From positions 1-64,000 of the forward strand of contig CAMVEB010000022.1 of assembly GCA_947166385.1 (NCBI GenBank): a stretch of DNA of 64,000 bases, given 5' to 3'. The notes under the pieces are model-generated. The model saw only the letters and a list, made by a program, of their open reading frames with translations, made no database searches and had not been told where the DNA came from. Below, piece by piece: positions 49,953 through 58,701 of this stretch (within the stretch, counting starts at the first letter, position 1; every line of letters begins with the position of its first letter). This DNA is from an uncultured Clostridia bacterium. Lineage in GTDB: Bacteria > Bacillota > Clostridia > Christensenellales > Aristaeellaceae. The translations under genes were made by a program, and so were the position numbers.

Positions 49953-50822
49953 TTATTTTTCCTGCAGCGTTTCCAGCAGCCTGCCCACGTGCCGGGTTTC
50001 GAAGAACATATTCTTGTTGGCCAGCACGATCACCACGGCTGCAATCGTCACGACGATGGTTTCCACGCATTTGGTCTCCTGCGTCATGGCGATCTTTTCC
50101 TGCATGAAGTTCACAAAGAGGTGGAAGATCATGCAGGCCAGGATGGAACGGTCGCTGACCAGGTAAACCCAGGTGATGATGAATCCCAGCGGGATTCCGC
50201 TGACAAAGAAGTTGACCACATACAGGGGGTTGACCATCAGACCCACCTGGTATGTTCCTTTGATAAAAATCAACGGCAGATGCCAGAGAGACCATAGAGC
50301 GCCGAAAATCATGGATTCCCAGAACCAGTTCATATAGTTCCCGATGGAATCCTCGCAGTACCCTTTCCAGCCGACTTCCTCAATGATGGAGGCCAGGGTC
50401 ACGGTGATCAGGGCGCTCCCGATGCCGACGCCGGTAAAGGAGAAATCCTCCGTGAAGGCAAACTGGTTCAGGGACTGCCCGAAAGCCAGGGACAGCAGGA
50501 TCGACCCGGCAACAACGCCCGCGAACAGCAGGATTGCCAGGAAAACATTCTTCCATTTCACCTTGTAAAAACCGATGATCTTGTTCTTCAGGTCCTGCTT
50601 CAGCACGGCCGAGCCGGATACGAGGATGAATACGGTCGACACCGCCGCCGGGGCGATCAGGCCGATCACCATCAGGCCCGCGCTCAGGTTTTCGGAGGTG
50701 AAAATTGCCGGGATCCAGAAGATCCAGGTAAAGAGGTATGCCAGGAAAAAGAACAGGACAGGCCTGTAACGATAGGAAGTGCTGCTCTCACGGTTCACGG
50801 TGCTTGTATGGGTCATATTCAT
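49953..50822 (-). CDS. CPBP family intramembrane metalloprotease
   Basis: SIIEEVGWKGYCEDSIG (EExxxR/K-like motif), TM protein. Confidence 0.85.
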   Translation of the reverse strand: MNMTHTSTVNRESSTSYRYRPVLFFFLAYLFTWIFWIPAIFTSENLSAGLMVIGLIAPAAVSTVFILVSGSAVLKQDLKNKIIGFYKVKWKNVFLAILLFAGVVAGSILLSLAFGQSLNQFAFTEDFSFTGVGIGSALITVTLASIIEEVGWKGYCEDSIGNYMNWFWESMIFGALWSLWHLPLIFIKGTYQVGLMVNPLYVVNFFVSGIPLGFIITWVYLVSDRSILACMIFHLFVNFMQEKIAMTQETKCVETIVVTIAAVVIVLANKNMFFETRHVGRLLETLQEK

Positions 50823-50837
50823 ATCCTCTGTTATCTT

Positions 50838-52063
50838 TCAGTGTTCAAGTTTCCGGATGCTCTTCGGGAACAGGATGGAGACCGCGGTAGCGGCCAGGCA
50901 GAGCCCGGCGATGACGATCACCGCCGTCGCGCCTCTTCCCACGCCCTGTCCGCCGATCTTGCCCAGGGCATCCGCCGCCGTGCCGGACAGCGCGTAGGCG
51001 ACCACATAGCCCAGCTGCGAGATAAAGCCAATCAGTCCCCAGGCCCTTCCCTGAGTTTCCTCCGGGATATTCGTCCGGACCAGGTAATCCAGGCAGTTGT
51101 TTGCCAGCGGCAGCATCGCGAAGAACAGGAAGCCGAATACGCAGATCGGAATCATGCTTTCAAACAGCCCGAATCCGAGCATGAACAGGCCCGCCGCCGT
51201 CAAAGCCAGGCCCAGCGTCCGGACATAGTGCCTTTTCAGGCCTTTTACCCCGAGAATCACCCCGCTGGCCAGCATGCCGCAGGCGCAGACAGTTTCTGCG
51301 ACGCCCAGGGTTTTCGCGTCAGCAAAAGAGAGAATGAGCGGTTCCGCCAGGATATGGAACATGCCCATGAACAGTGTGATCCCTGATGAGACTGTCACCA
51401 GGATCATCACGCCCCGGTTCGCGCAAAGCACGCGCCAGCCTTCCTTCAGGCTTTGCAGGAAGGCTTCCTTTCTTTCCGGCTCCCTGCTCCCGATGCCCTT
51501 CCGGACCACCGCGGCACCGGCCACTGTCAGGAAAAACGTACAGATATCGATGATCAGCAGCAGTTTGACGTTGCTGGCTGTGAGCAGGAAGCCCGCGATA
51601 ACCGGGGAAAAGAGATACCGTGCGCTGCCGGCCAGGAAACCAGGCCGCTGGCCTTTGAATATTCCTCTTTCGTCAGCAGATCCGAAATCGTGGCCTTGAA
51701 CGAAGGTTCCAGCAGGGCCGAAAAGAACGCGCTGACAAAGATCCCGATGCAGATCTGCACCAGGGACGCGCCGCCGGTCATCATACAGATCAGGATATAA
51801 AGGATCCCGATGGCGGAACAGCCATCCCCGATCATCATCAGGAGCCTTCGGTCATGCCGGTCCGCCAGGACCCCGGCCGGCACGGAAAGCAGCAGTGTTG
51901 GAAGGAAACCCAGGAGCGTGACCAGCGCCATGTTGGCCGCGCTTCCGGTCTGCCGGAAGATATAGACCCCCAGGCCGAAACTCGTTAGCCCGCCGCCGAT
52001 GGAGGAGATCAGTTCGCCCGACCACAGGAGCAGGAACTTCCGGAAGTTTTTGCTTTCTTTCAT
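50838..52063 (-). pseudogene. MFS transporter interrupted by one apparent frameshift
   Basis: N-half 51554-52063 and C-half 50838-51524+; ...SKASGLVS | LAGSARYLFSPVIAGFLLTASNVKLLLII restored by one extra nt near 51635. Confidence 0.8.
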
Positions 52064-52671
52064 CTTTCCGCCCCCGACCGGATCAGATCCCTGATAAAGC
52101 CCATCGTTCCGTGCTGCGCGCCAAGCAGCTTCTCTGTCATATCGATAAACACCGTGATATCCGGCTCTGTGAACAAACCTTCGTCAAAGGTATCGCTGCT
52201 GATCACCAGCAGCATCCGGACCCGTTCGGCAATACAGTCGCAGGAAAAGATGCCCTGCGCGATCCCTTCCTGAACCACTTCGGAAAGCAGCGGCACCGCC
52301 GCCTCCATGATCTTCCTCCGGATCTTCTCGTGCATCACGATATTCTCCGGCTGCATCAGGGCGCCTTCAATCGGCGTTTCCTCCTGCGTGGGCCGGAGGG
52401 AGGAGATGATCCCGACGATTTTCTGCGGCACGGGGATCTCCGCCTGCAGGATCTGCCGCGCGGCTTCAACCTCCCGGTCGATCATCATCCTGATCACTTC
52501 CTCCAGCGTCTGCTCCTTGGTCTCGAAATAATAGTAATAGGTTCCCTTGGCGATGCCTGCTTCCTCAATGATATCGTCCACGCTGGTATTCTCATATCCG
52601 CGGGAGATGAACATCCGGTACGCGATCTGAAGCAGTTCCTGTTTCCTTCTTTCGCCTTTCTTCATACCCAT
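52060..52671 (-). CDS. TetR/AcrR family regulator
   Basis: KQELLQIAYRMFISRGYENTSVDDIIEEAGIAKGTYYYYFETKEQTLEEV. Confidence 0.95.
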   Translation of the reverse strand: MGMKKGERRKQELLQIAYRMFISRGYENTSVDDIIEEAGIAKGTYYYYFETKEQTLEEVIRMMIDREVEAARQILQAEIPVPQKIVGIISSLRPTQEETPIEGALMQPENIVMHEKIRRKIMEAAVPLLSEVVQEGIAQGIFSCDCIAERVRMLLVISSDTFDEGLFTEPDITVFIDMTEKLLGAQHGTMGFIRDLIRSGAER

Positions 52672-52683
52672 CCTCCTTACTTT

Positions 52684-52758
52684 CGACCATCGGTCGGTTT
52701 TTTAGTATAAATGCCTCTACGACACTTGTCAAGCATTTTTCGACTGTTAGTCGAAAAA
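52684..52758 (-). promoter_or_regulatory. Promoter flanked by two TetR-type operators
   Basis: Minus strand TTGACA-17-TATACT (52732..52704); CGACC-ATC-GGTCG (52684-52696) and TTTTTCGACT-GTT-AGTCGAAAAA (52736-52758). Confidence 0.85.
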
Positions 52759-52888
52759 ATATAAAACTTTTCAGACAACTGCCATCCCCCTCACCGGAGC
52801 GTATCAACGGATGTCAGTCAGGTGAAAGCGCTGCTGTGAATGTAGACTGAACAGAAATAATACGCCAAAGGCGAGGAGGACTATAAAA

Positions 52889-53185
52889 ATGATGTACAAT
52901 ACGACGGAACTGAATCTGAACGTGATGGAACGGGTGGCCGGAGGAAGCTATCTGAAGGAGATCGAGGAACTCCACAATGCGGTGTTCGCGAATGGTGTCA
53001 CGAGATACTATTATGATCAGTTCCTCAAGGAAGATGACGATCGCGATGAAGAAGAGCTGCTGGCCTTGGTTCTGGATGAATGCTACGGTCTCCAGCTGAC
53101 TTTCGAGAACGGCAAAATGCTGTACAACGGCAGGGCAGACAGGCATAAATATACCTGCGACTGGATCCGGAGACGGAACCATTGA
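52889..53185 (+). CDS. Small protein with double-glycine-type leader (bacteriocin/RiPP precursor-like)
   Basis: MMYNTTELNLNVMERVAGG|SYLKEIEEL...; RBS aggagga; followed by terminator. Confidence 0.55.
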   Translation: MMYNTTELNLNVMERVAGGSYLKEIEELHNAVFANGVTRYYYDQFLKEDDDRDEEELLALVLDECYGLQLTFENGKMLYNGRADRHKYTCDWIRRRNH

Positions 53186-53205
53186 GTCGATGGGGATGGA
53201 TTGAG

Positions 53206-53248
53206 AAAAGCCTCAGAACTGGATTTTAATCCGGTTCCGAGGCTTTTT
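53206..53248 (+). terminator. Rho-independent terminator
   Basis: AAAGCCTCAGAACTGGATT-TT-AATCCGGTTCCGAGGCTTTTTTT. Confidence 0.85.
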
Positions 53249-53326
53249 TTACAGCTGTTGTTGCGTTTCATTTCATGAAGAAATATATGGACAAAAGGAT
53301 CGCTGTCACAGAATGACATGCTGGTT

Positions 53327-54418
53327 TCAGTATTGCAAAAAGAGTTCTCCCAGGCTTTCGTGGCTGATTCCGGGCTCTTTTGCCAGGGCCAGGCGCAGCA
53401 GGATGGCCGCTTTCTGGGGAGAAAGGGTATTCGCCGCAATCGTGTTTTTACACAACAGATTGTCCGGGGTGATGATTCCGTCATCGATCCGGGAAGAAAT
53501 CACGACCGGGATGGTCAGCCCGTTGATGATTTCAATCCATTTCTCGCTGAATTCTCCGGCTCCTGCCCCGGCAATCACCAGGCCGTCAGAATGCTCTGCC
53601 GCAAAGCGCAGCAGTTCCGGGTCCGCATCCACGGAAAAATACAGCACTGAGACCTTTGGCAGGGTATCCAGTCCGCTGACGTCGAACTCGGACGCGAGGG
53701 TATGTTTCCGGTTGGGAGACTCATACAGATAAACAACCCCGTCCCGAACAATGCCGATATCGCCCGTTTCACCCGCTGAGATTGCCATTACGCTGTAGGT
53801 GCTGGTTTTGCTCATGGTCCGTGCCGCATAAATCCGATCGGAAAAGACAACCAGGACACCCTTCCCAACAGCTTCTTCCGAGGCTGCGACGCAGACCGCT
53901 TCATACAGATTCAGCGGCCCGTCTGCGGAAAGAGCCGTTGCCGGGCGCATCGCGCCGGTCAGCACCACCGGTTTCTCTGTCTTCAGGGTCAGATTCAGGA
54001 AATAGGCGGTTTCCTCCATGGTGTCGGTTCCGTGAGTCACAACGAACCCCTTTACTTCCGGATCGTCGGCTATCTGGTTGATTTTTTCTGCCAGTGTCAG
54101 CCAGATCTCCGCGGTCATGTCGTCGGAATTTACGTTGCAGACCTGAATCGCCTCGATATCCGCTACCTCGTTAATTTCCGGTACACCCCAAAGCAGAACC
54201 TCTGCTGTCAGGGCTCCCGGCGTATAGCCGGTCACTTTTCCGGGATCACCCACGCCGGCAATCGTTCCGCCCGTGGCCAGTATGACGACTTTTCCACGCG
54301 GCGCCGCTGCTTCCGTTTCATTGCTGCCAGTCGTCCCGATATCTTCCGCCAGGCCGGCAGAAATCAGCCAGCATACCGCCAGGATCAGGGAAAGAAAAAC
54401 TACAAACCACTTTTTCAT
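53327..54418 (-). CDS. ansB: Type II (secreted) L-asparaginase
   Basis: Signal peptide; VVILATGGTIAGVG, FVVTHGTDTMEETAYFL. Confidence 0.93.
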   Translation of the reverse strand: MKKWFVVFLSLILAVCWLISAGLAEDIGTTGSNETEAAAPRGKVVILATGGTIAGVGDPGKVTGYTPGALTAEVLLWGVPEINEVADIEAIQVCNVNSDDMTAEIWLTLAEKINQIADDPEVKGFVVTHGTDTMEETAYFLNLTLKTEKPVVLTGAMRPATALSADGPLNLYEAVCVAASEEAVGKGVLVVFSDRIYAARTMSKTSTYSVMAISAGETGDIGIVRDGVVYLYESPNRKHTLASEFDVSGLDTLPKVSVLYFSVDADPELLRFAAEHSDGLVIAGAGAGEFSEKWIEIINGLTIPVVISSRIDDGIITPDNLLCKNTIAANTLSPQKAAILLRLALAKEPGISHESLGELFLQY

Positions 54419-54565
54419 TCAGATTCTCTCCTTCTTTATCAGGATGTTATGCCCTTTTGGCATACGCTCAGGAACAGCGGCCAATGTAAGAAACCCGCAG
54501 AATTTTCATTTTCCATCGCTTTTCTATACACTCTTATTTAACCGCAAATTACGTTCTTTTGCAAC

Positions 54566-55144
54566 AGGTAAATAATTCCTCTCTATTTCGAGGACAACGC
54601 TCCGCTGAGTATATTGCTATCCGGCGCTTTCCTGTATGAGAAAGATAATCCGAAGGGGTGGGGGATCTTCTTCAAAAGAGAATGTTCGCGCGGGAAGGAA
54701 GATGAGATGCTTTCATGCTCCGTATTGAAAGACGCATTTTATGTCGGTGCGGATGGCCTTGTAGCGCCCTGTCAGGGGATTTGCGATACAGGATTCGCGA
54801 AACATTTTTTGAATCTGAAAGAACAACGTCTTTGCGATATCCTGAAGGAATCGGAATACGTCAGACTGAGCTATACCACGGTCGGCGATGTAAGGCGGGG
54901 GAACGATGAATGCCGGAAATGCGAATATATCGACCGCTGCACCGGCAGCTGCAGGAATTCGGCACTGATGGCCGAAGATAATTACTATGGGGTCGACCCT
55001 GACGCATGCTACTTTTTCAGGAACGGCTGGGAGGAACGCATCAAAGCGGCTGCTCAGCCTGCCTATGAAGCATACCTGAAACGGAACAACCTGCACGCTG
55101 ATAATCAGCCTGACACCTTGAATGCGAAGCCGCTGTGCATATAA
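54566..55144 (+). pseudogene. 5'-truncated radical SAM/SPASM protein remnant
   Basis: PLYFEDNAPLSILLSGAFLYEKDNP... then SPASM-like VAPCQGICD...CRKCEYIDRCTGSCRNSAL; no CxxxCxxC radical SAM core; plausible homology runs upstream of the first start codon. Confidence 0.65.
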
Positions 55145-55163
55145 ACCTGCACGGCGGTAACAC

Positions 55164-55262
55164 ATCGCGGAGATGGTTCTCTATCTCTGCTCGGAGAAAG
55201 TCGGGTTTATCACCGGGGAGAACATCTGCATCGACGGCGGCATGACAAGGCTCATGATCTAG
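55164..55262 (+). pseudogene. 3' remnant of a short-chain dehydrogenase gene
   Basis: IAEMVLYLCSEKVGFITGENICIDGGMTRLMI*, the typical SDR C-terminus, with no upstream Rossmann region. Confidence 0.8.
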
Positions 55263-55329
55263 TATGAGTAAACTCACCATCGCTTAAATCCTGGAGAAAC
55301 TAAAAGATCCCGGCTTATCTGATATCATG

Positions 55330-55857
55330 TCAGATGGCCGGGAGTTTTATTTCAGCAACAAGATAATCCACGTTTTGCTTAACCGGCAGCGTCCCGTCAA
55401 TCCGGATCACATCACAATCCACCGTCTCAAGCCAGCTGGTCACATAATCTTCCGGTCGATTATCTGTCAGTGAAAACCACTTGCTTTCTTTATCATGCAA
55501 ATCACCGCCCGGGAGGATTCTGTCACCAAATTTCTGATATGAGCGATCCCGGACGCGCTGGCTACGGATCTGCTTTGGAACCTCGATCAGCACAACACAA
55601 TCCAATGATGCGATCAGTTTGTCGCCGTAATTGCCTCTTACAGCCGCAAAGATGAACCGATTATTCTCACTGATTCTTTCTTCCAAAAGGCGGATCACTT
55701 CTTCATTGCTTCTCGGTTCGGAAAACGCGTAGGATGGGTCTGCCTTCGGAAAATAGAGATCCTCATTATCTATGAATTCATATCCCATCCGGTCTGCCAG
55801 CACTCTCCCCAGGGTACTTTTCCCGGTTCCGTTGAGTCCGCATATCAGAATTCCCAT
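55330..55857 (-). CDS. P-loop kinase-like AAA protein (shikimate/adenylate kinase-like)
   Basis: MGILICGLNGTGKSTLGRVLADRMGYEFIDNEDLYF. Confidence 0.85.
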   Translation of the reverse strand: MGILICGLNGTGKSTLGRVLADRMGYEFIDNEDLYFPKADPSYAFSEPRSNEEVIRLLEERISENNRFIFAAVRGNYGDKLIASLDCVVLIEVPKQIRSQRVRDRSYQKFGDRILPGGDLHDKESKWFSLTDNRPEDYVTSWLETVDCDVIRIDGTLPVKQNVDYLVAEIKLPAI

Positions 55858-55967
55858 ATCGAGTCCTCTTGGCTAATCATGCATGATATCTCCCGGGCAT
55901 CACTCCAATAATGGACACATGAAAAGCGCAGACAAAGGGGATGCCTCGCAGGATATAAGTTTTCTTC

Positions 55968-56309
55968 TCAGAAATTTCTTCCATTCCAGCCCCAATCGCT
56001 GACCGGATGGTATGTCACATAAACCGCGTTTCCGGGAATTCCAAGCTTATCACTCAGCAGATCACAGATCTGGCCGGTTAATCTGTCGTATGAATCCTTC
56101 GGTGCGTCTCCATACAGGCTGACAGCAACATAAGCGCCTTTATCCAGCTTTTTGCCGCCAAGCCACAGATCATAAGAGTCTTCTATTCCAACCATCAGAT
56201 AGGTTTCACTTTTGTTCAGAGTTGTAATCAGCTTGCCTAATGCTGCTTTGATTTCTTCTTTTTGCTGATCGCTGATTTTCCCGGTAACCTTTGAATCAAT
56301 AAACGGCAT
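55968..56309 (-). CDS. Tautomerase/MIF-like protein
   Basis: MPFIDSKVTGKISDQQKEEIKAALGKLITTLNKSETYLMVGIED. Confidence 0.85.
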   Translation of the reverse strand: MPFIDSKVTGKISDQQKEEIKAALGKLITTLNKSETYLMVGIEDSYDLWLGGKKLDKGAYVAVSLYGDAPKDSYDRLTGQICDLLSDKLGIPGNAVYVTYHPVSDWGWNGRNF

Positions 56310-56321
56310 TGCGCTTCCTCC

Positions 56322-56459
56322 TCATGCAAACCTCAGCTCATCCAGCGTGTACCGGATCACTTCGTCAAGGGAATCGTCCTCATCCGGCTTTGTCATCTTT
56401 GACAGCCAGGGATGGGATTCTTCCCATGATTCCTGGGTTTCCTTTGTCTCCTCATTCAT
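56322..56459 (-). CDS. Possible 45-aa acidic small protein
   Basis: MNEETKETQESWEESHPWLSKMTKPDEDDSLDEVIRYTLDELRFA*, directly upstream of the tautomerase on the same strand. Confidence 0.35.
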   Translation of the reverse strand: MNEETKETQESWEESHPWLSKMTKPDEDDSLDEVIRYTLDELRFA

Positions 56460-56554
56460 GGAACGGTCACCTCTTTGGATTGTTCAGAACCGCAATAAAT
56501 TGTAGCCGGGAATGAAGCAGAATACAATATCCATTCTGGTATTTTGTGGAGACA

Positions 56555-56713
56555 CTAATTGCCCGCTTTTTGTCTGACAATCATACCAACTACGAACAGT
56601 GCTACGCCTGCAGTGTATAATACAACAGCCAGCCAGTGCGGAAGTTCACGGATTCGATTCGCAAGAATGGTTCCACCGCATATGATGAAAGCAATAATGA
56701 TATAGATATTCAT
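56555..56713 (-). CDS. Small membrane protein (52 aa)
   Basis: MNIYIIIAFIICGGTILANRIRELPHWLAVVLYTAGVALFVVGMIVRQKAGN*, start overlaps the upstream regulator stop (ATGA). Confidence 0.55.
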   Translation of the reverse strand: MNIYIIIAFIICGGTILANRIRELPHWLAVVLYTAGVALFVVGMIVRQKAGN

Positions 56714-57225
56714 TTTTCTGTTTCCTTTCCAATCAAACGCATTTTGAAAGCCTGAATTTTCATCATGGCCCCGGTCGTGTAAAGAATGCCGAAAATCATG
56801 GCGATTAGTGCCAGCGCGAAGGTTCCACCTTTCAGAAATCCTGTCCAGAAAGTTTCTTCCGTTTTCATCATATTGAAGATGGCGTTGGCAATCAATGACA
56901 CGATGCCAAGCACAAAATAAACTCGCACAGTCCTGGTGGCGCGTTGCTTTTCAGCACTGCTGTACTCTGCCACCTGCAGGACGGTTTCTTTGAGTTCTGT
57001 GTCCATAGGTTCTTCCTTCCTTTCTCCGTTCAGCAACTCCCGGAGATCAACCTGATAGAGATCAGCCATCTCTACCAGCAGATCAAGATCCGGCATGTTG
57101 CTTCCGGTTTCCCATCTGGAGACTGTTCTTCTGGAAACGTTGAGAGTTTCCGCTAGCTGTTCCTGCGTGAGCTCCTTTTCTTTACGGAGCTCCTTCAGGA
57201 ATGTACCGATCTTCTGCAGATCCAT
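56710..57225 (-). CDS. XRE HTH regulator with C-terminal TM segments
   Basis: LKELRKEKELTQEQLAETLNVSRRTVSRWETGSNMPDLDLLVEMADLYQVDLRELLNGE then two hydrophobic segments. Confidence 0.9.
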   Translation of the reverse strand: MDLQKIGTFLKELRKEKELTQEQLAETLNVSRRTVSRWETGSNMPDLDLLVEMADLYQVDLRELLNGERKEEPMDTELKETVLQVAEYSSAEKQRATRTVRVYFVLGIVSLIANAIFNMMKTEETFWTGFLKGGTFALALIAMIFGILYTTGAMMKIQAFKMRLIGKETEK

Positions 57226-57571
57226 GTTGGTTCCTCCTTCCAGATGCCAGTCTACTCTAAACCTATGGAAATAACAGGACACAAAGCGAGCAAATGCCCT
57301 GTTTACAACGATGGGACACACTATGTCTCATTCGAAAGATGGATCTATAATTCATACGTTTGGTAAAAAATGGATATTTCTGCTATTTTCGATGCATCTT
57401 CTATCGTTGCCCGTCTTATTATACTTTTTCTTACCAAGTACAAAGTGTTCGGCTGCAGCCTGCAATAATATAATATATCATAGAACGCATTCTTATAAAA
57501 CCCTTGAGGAATTCTCCAGGGATTCAGTGCAGGATTTGCATACTCTGATTGGCTGAAAAATGAGCGTGAAA

Positions 57572-57601
57572 AAACCTTGCAGACGTTGATCTGCAAGGTT
57601 T
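57572..57601 (-). terminator. Terminator hairpin downstream of tRNA-3'-end-like sequence
   Basis: AAACCTTGCAGA-cgttga-TCTGCAAGGTTT. Confidence 0.75.
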
Positions 57602-57824
57602 CTGGTGGAGCATAGTGGAGTCGAACCCCGTCTCGCTGCGCTTCGCTTGCTCGGTCAGGTTCGCAATAGTCGGCTGTCTTCTCTGCCGTTCGACAGCCTT
57701 CTTTGCTCACCAGGCTTCCGCCTCGCTTCATCCGCCACTGGCGGCGCTTCGGCTACGCCCCTCTCCAATGCATTCAGTGCAATGACGGGGCAGGGGATGC
57801 GGACACTCCGTGCCCGCATAAAGA

Positions 57825-57855
57825 AATCAGGATCACCATGAATGTGATCCTGATT
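57825..57855 (-). terminator. Terminator hairpin downstream of tRNA-like element
   Basis: AATCAGGATCAC-catgaat-GTGATCCTGATT. Confidence 0.75.
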
Positions 57856-57860
57856 CTTTG

Positions 57861-57933
57861 TGGAGCATAGGGGAGTCGAACCCCTGACCTCGACAATGCG
57901 AATGTCGCGTCCTCTCACCCTCCCCTGTATTCC
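57861..57933 (-). pseudogene. Degenerate tRNA-like sequence with CGC in the anticodon position
   Basis: Minus strand: GGAATAC AGGGGAGGGTGAGAGGACG CGACA-TTCGCAT-TGTCG AGGTC AGGGG-TTCGACT-CCCCT ATGCTCC A, 73 nt; intact anticodon and T arms, no D arm. Confidence 0.55.
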
Positions 57934-58019
57934 GCTGATACCGGGACACGAATGCAGGTGACCATCCCACCCCATACCGGGACCCTGGGACAATCCCGAA
58001 CCCACAAGGAGGAATGACC

Positions 58020-58217
58020 ATGTATGATTCTGCTGCTGTATCGATTGACGACGACAAACTGGAAATGATTCATTGTGTAAATTGTGGGGCACCGATCGGA
58101 AAGTTCGGTGATGGAAGCACCGCCGACCTTGTCTGTCCCCGGTGCAAAGAAAAAATTGGTATTCAGATCCGTAAAGGAGCAAAGCTCTCAGTACTTGTAA
58201 AAGACCAGAAACAGTAA
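58020..58217 (+). CDS. Small Com-like zinc-ribbon protein
   Basis: MYDSAAVSIDDDKLEMIHCVNCGAPIGKFGDGSTADLVCPRCKEKIGIQIRKG (two CxxC); RBS aaggagg before ATG at 58020. Confidence 0.7.
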   Translation: MYDSAAVSIDDDKLEMIHCVNCGAPIGKFGDGSTADLVCPRCKEKIGIQIRKGAKLSVLVKDQKQ

Positions 58218-58247
58218 TCCCGTTTTCACCCGTTTCGGATATCAGGG

Positions 58248-58464
58248 TCCTGAACTCACCGGTTCCTTCCAGATCGCGGGGATCAAAGCGCGAAACCATC
58301 GCGCGGAAGGAATGTTGAAGTAGAGACGAGGCCGGTCCGCAGCGGAAGATCTGTGACCAGGTGTTGAACTCACCGGATCCTGTCCGGACCCGCAGGGTCA
58401 GAGCACGGCCGCCGCAAGGCAGCCGGCGGACAGCATCCTTGAAGTAGAGAAGAACCTGGCAGAT
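58248..58464 (+). ncRNA. Candidate structured RNA, two tandem copies
   Basis: Conserved TGAACTCACCGG ... TTGAAGTAGAGA flanks enclosing sequence-divergent but structurally equivalent helices: TTCCTTCC/GGAAGGAA in copy 1, TGTCCG/CGGACA and GGAT/ATCC in copy 2. Confidence 0.6.
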
Positions 58465-58701
58465 TCCCATGGGCGCCAGGCGTATGCCTGCCCGCCCGGA
58501 AGGAGTCTGCCGGGCTTTTTCTTTTTCCGGCAATCAATCAAGTAAACATGCTCTTGAGCGTACGTAGAGAGCGATGGATACGGAATAGTCCAGGGGATTC
58601 AACGCAATCCCTCTGACTGTTCAGGTGTTCACCGCTGTTCGCCGTGCGCCTTTTCTGTGTCCATCGCTTTCCGTGCTCTCCGGGCGGAGAGGAAGGACAT
58701 C

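Noticed and set aside
58251-58326. Tandem RNA as a glutamine (glnA) riboswitch
   Set aside because: GAAGTAG resembles part of that motif, but the rest of the conserved core and the nitrogen-metabolism context are missing.
58248-58464. Tandem RNA as HEARO/IscB omega RNA or a GOLLD/ROOL RNA
   Set aside because: No IscB-like RuvC/HNH protein nearby and the unit is much shorter than GOLLD/ROOL.
57655-58533. 292-aa ORF on - strand
   Set aside because: Runs through the tRNA-like element, a terminator, the zinc-ribbon gene and the tandem RNA; low-complexity Arg-rich translation.
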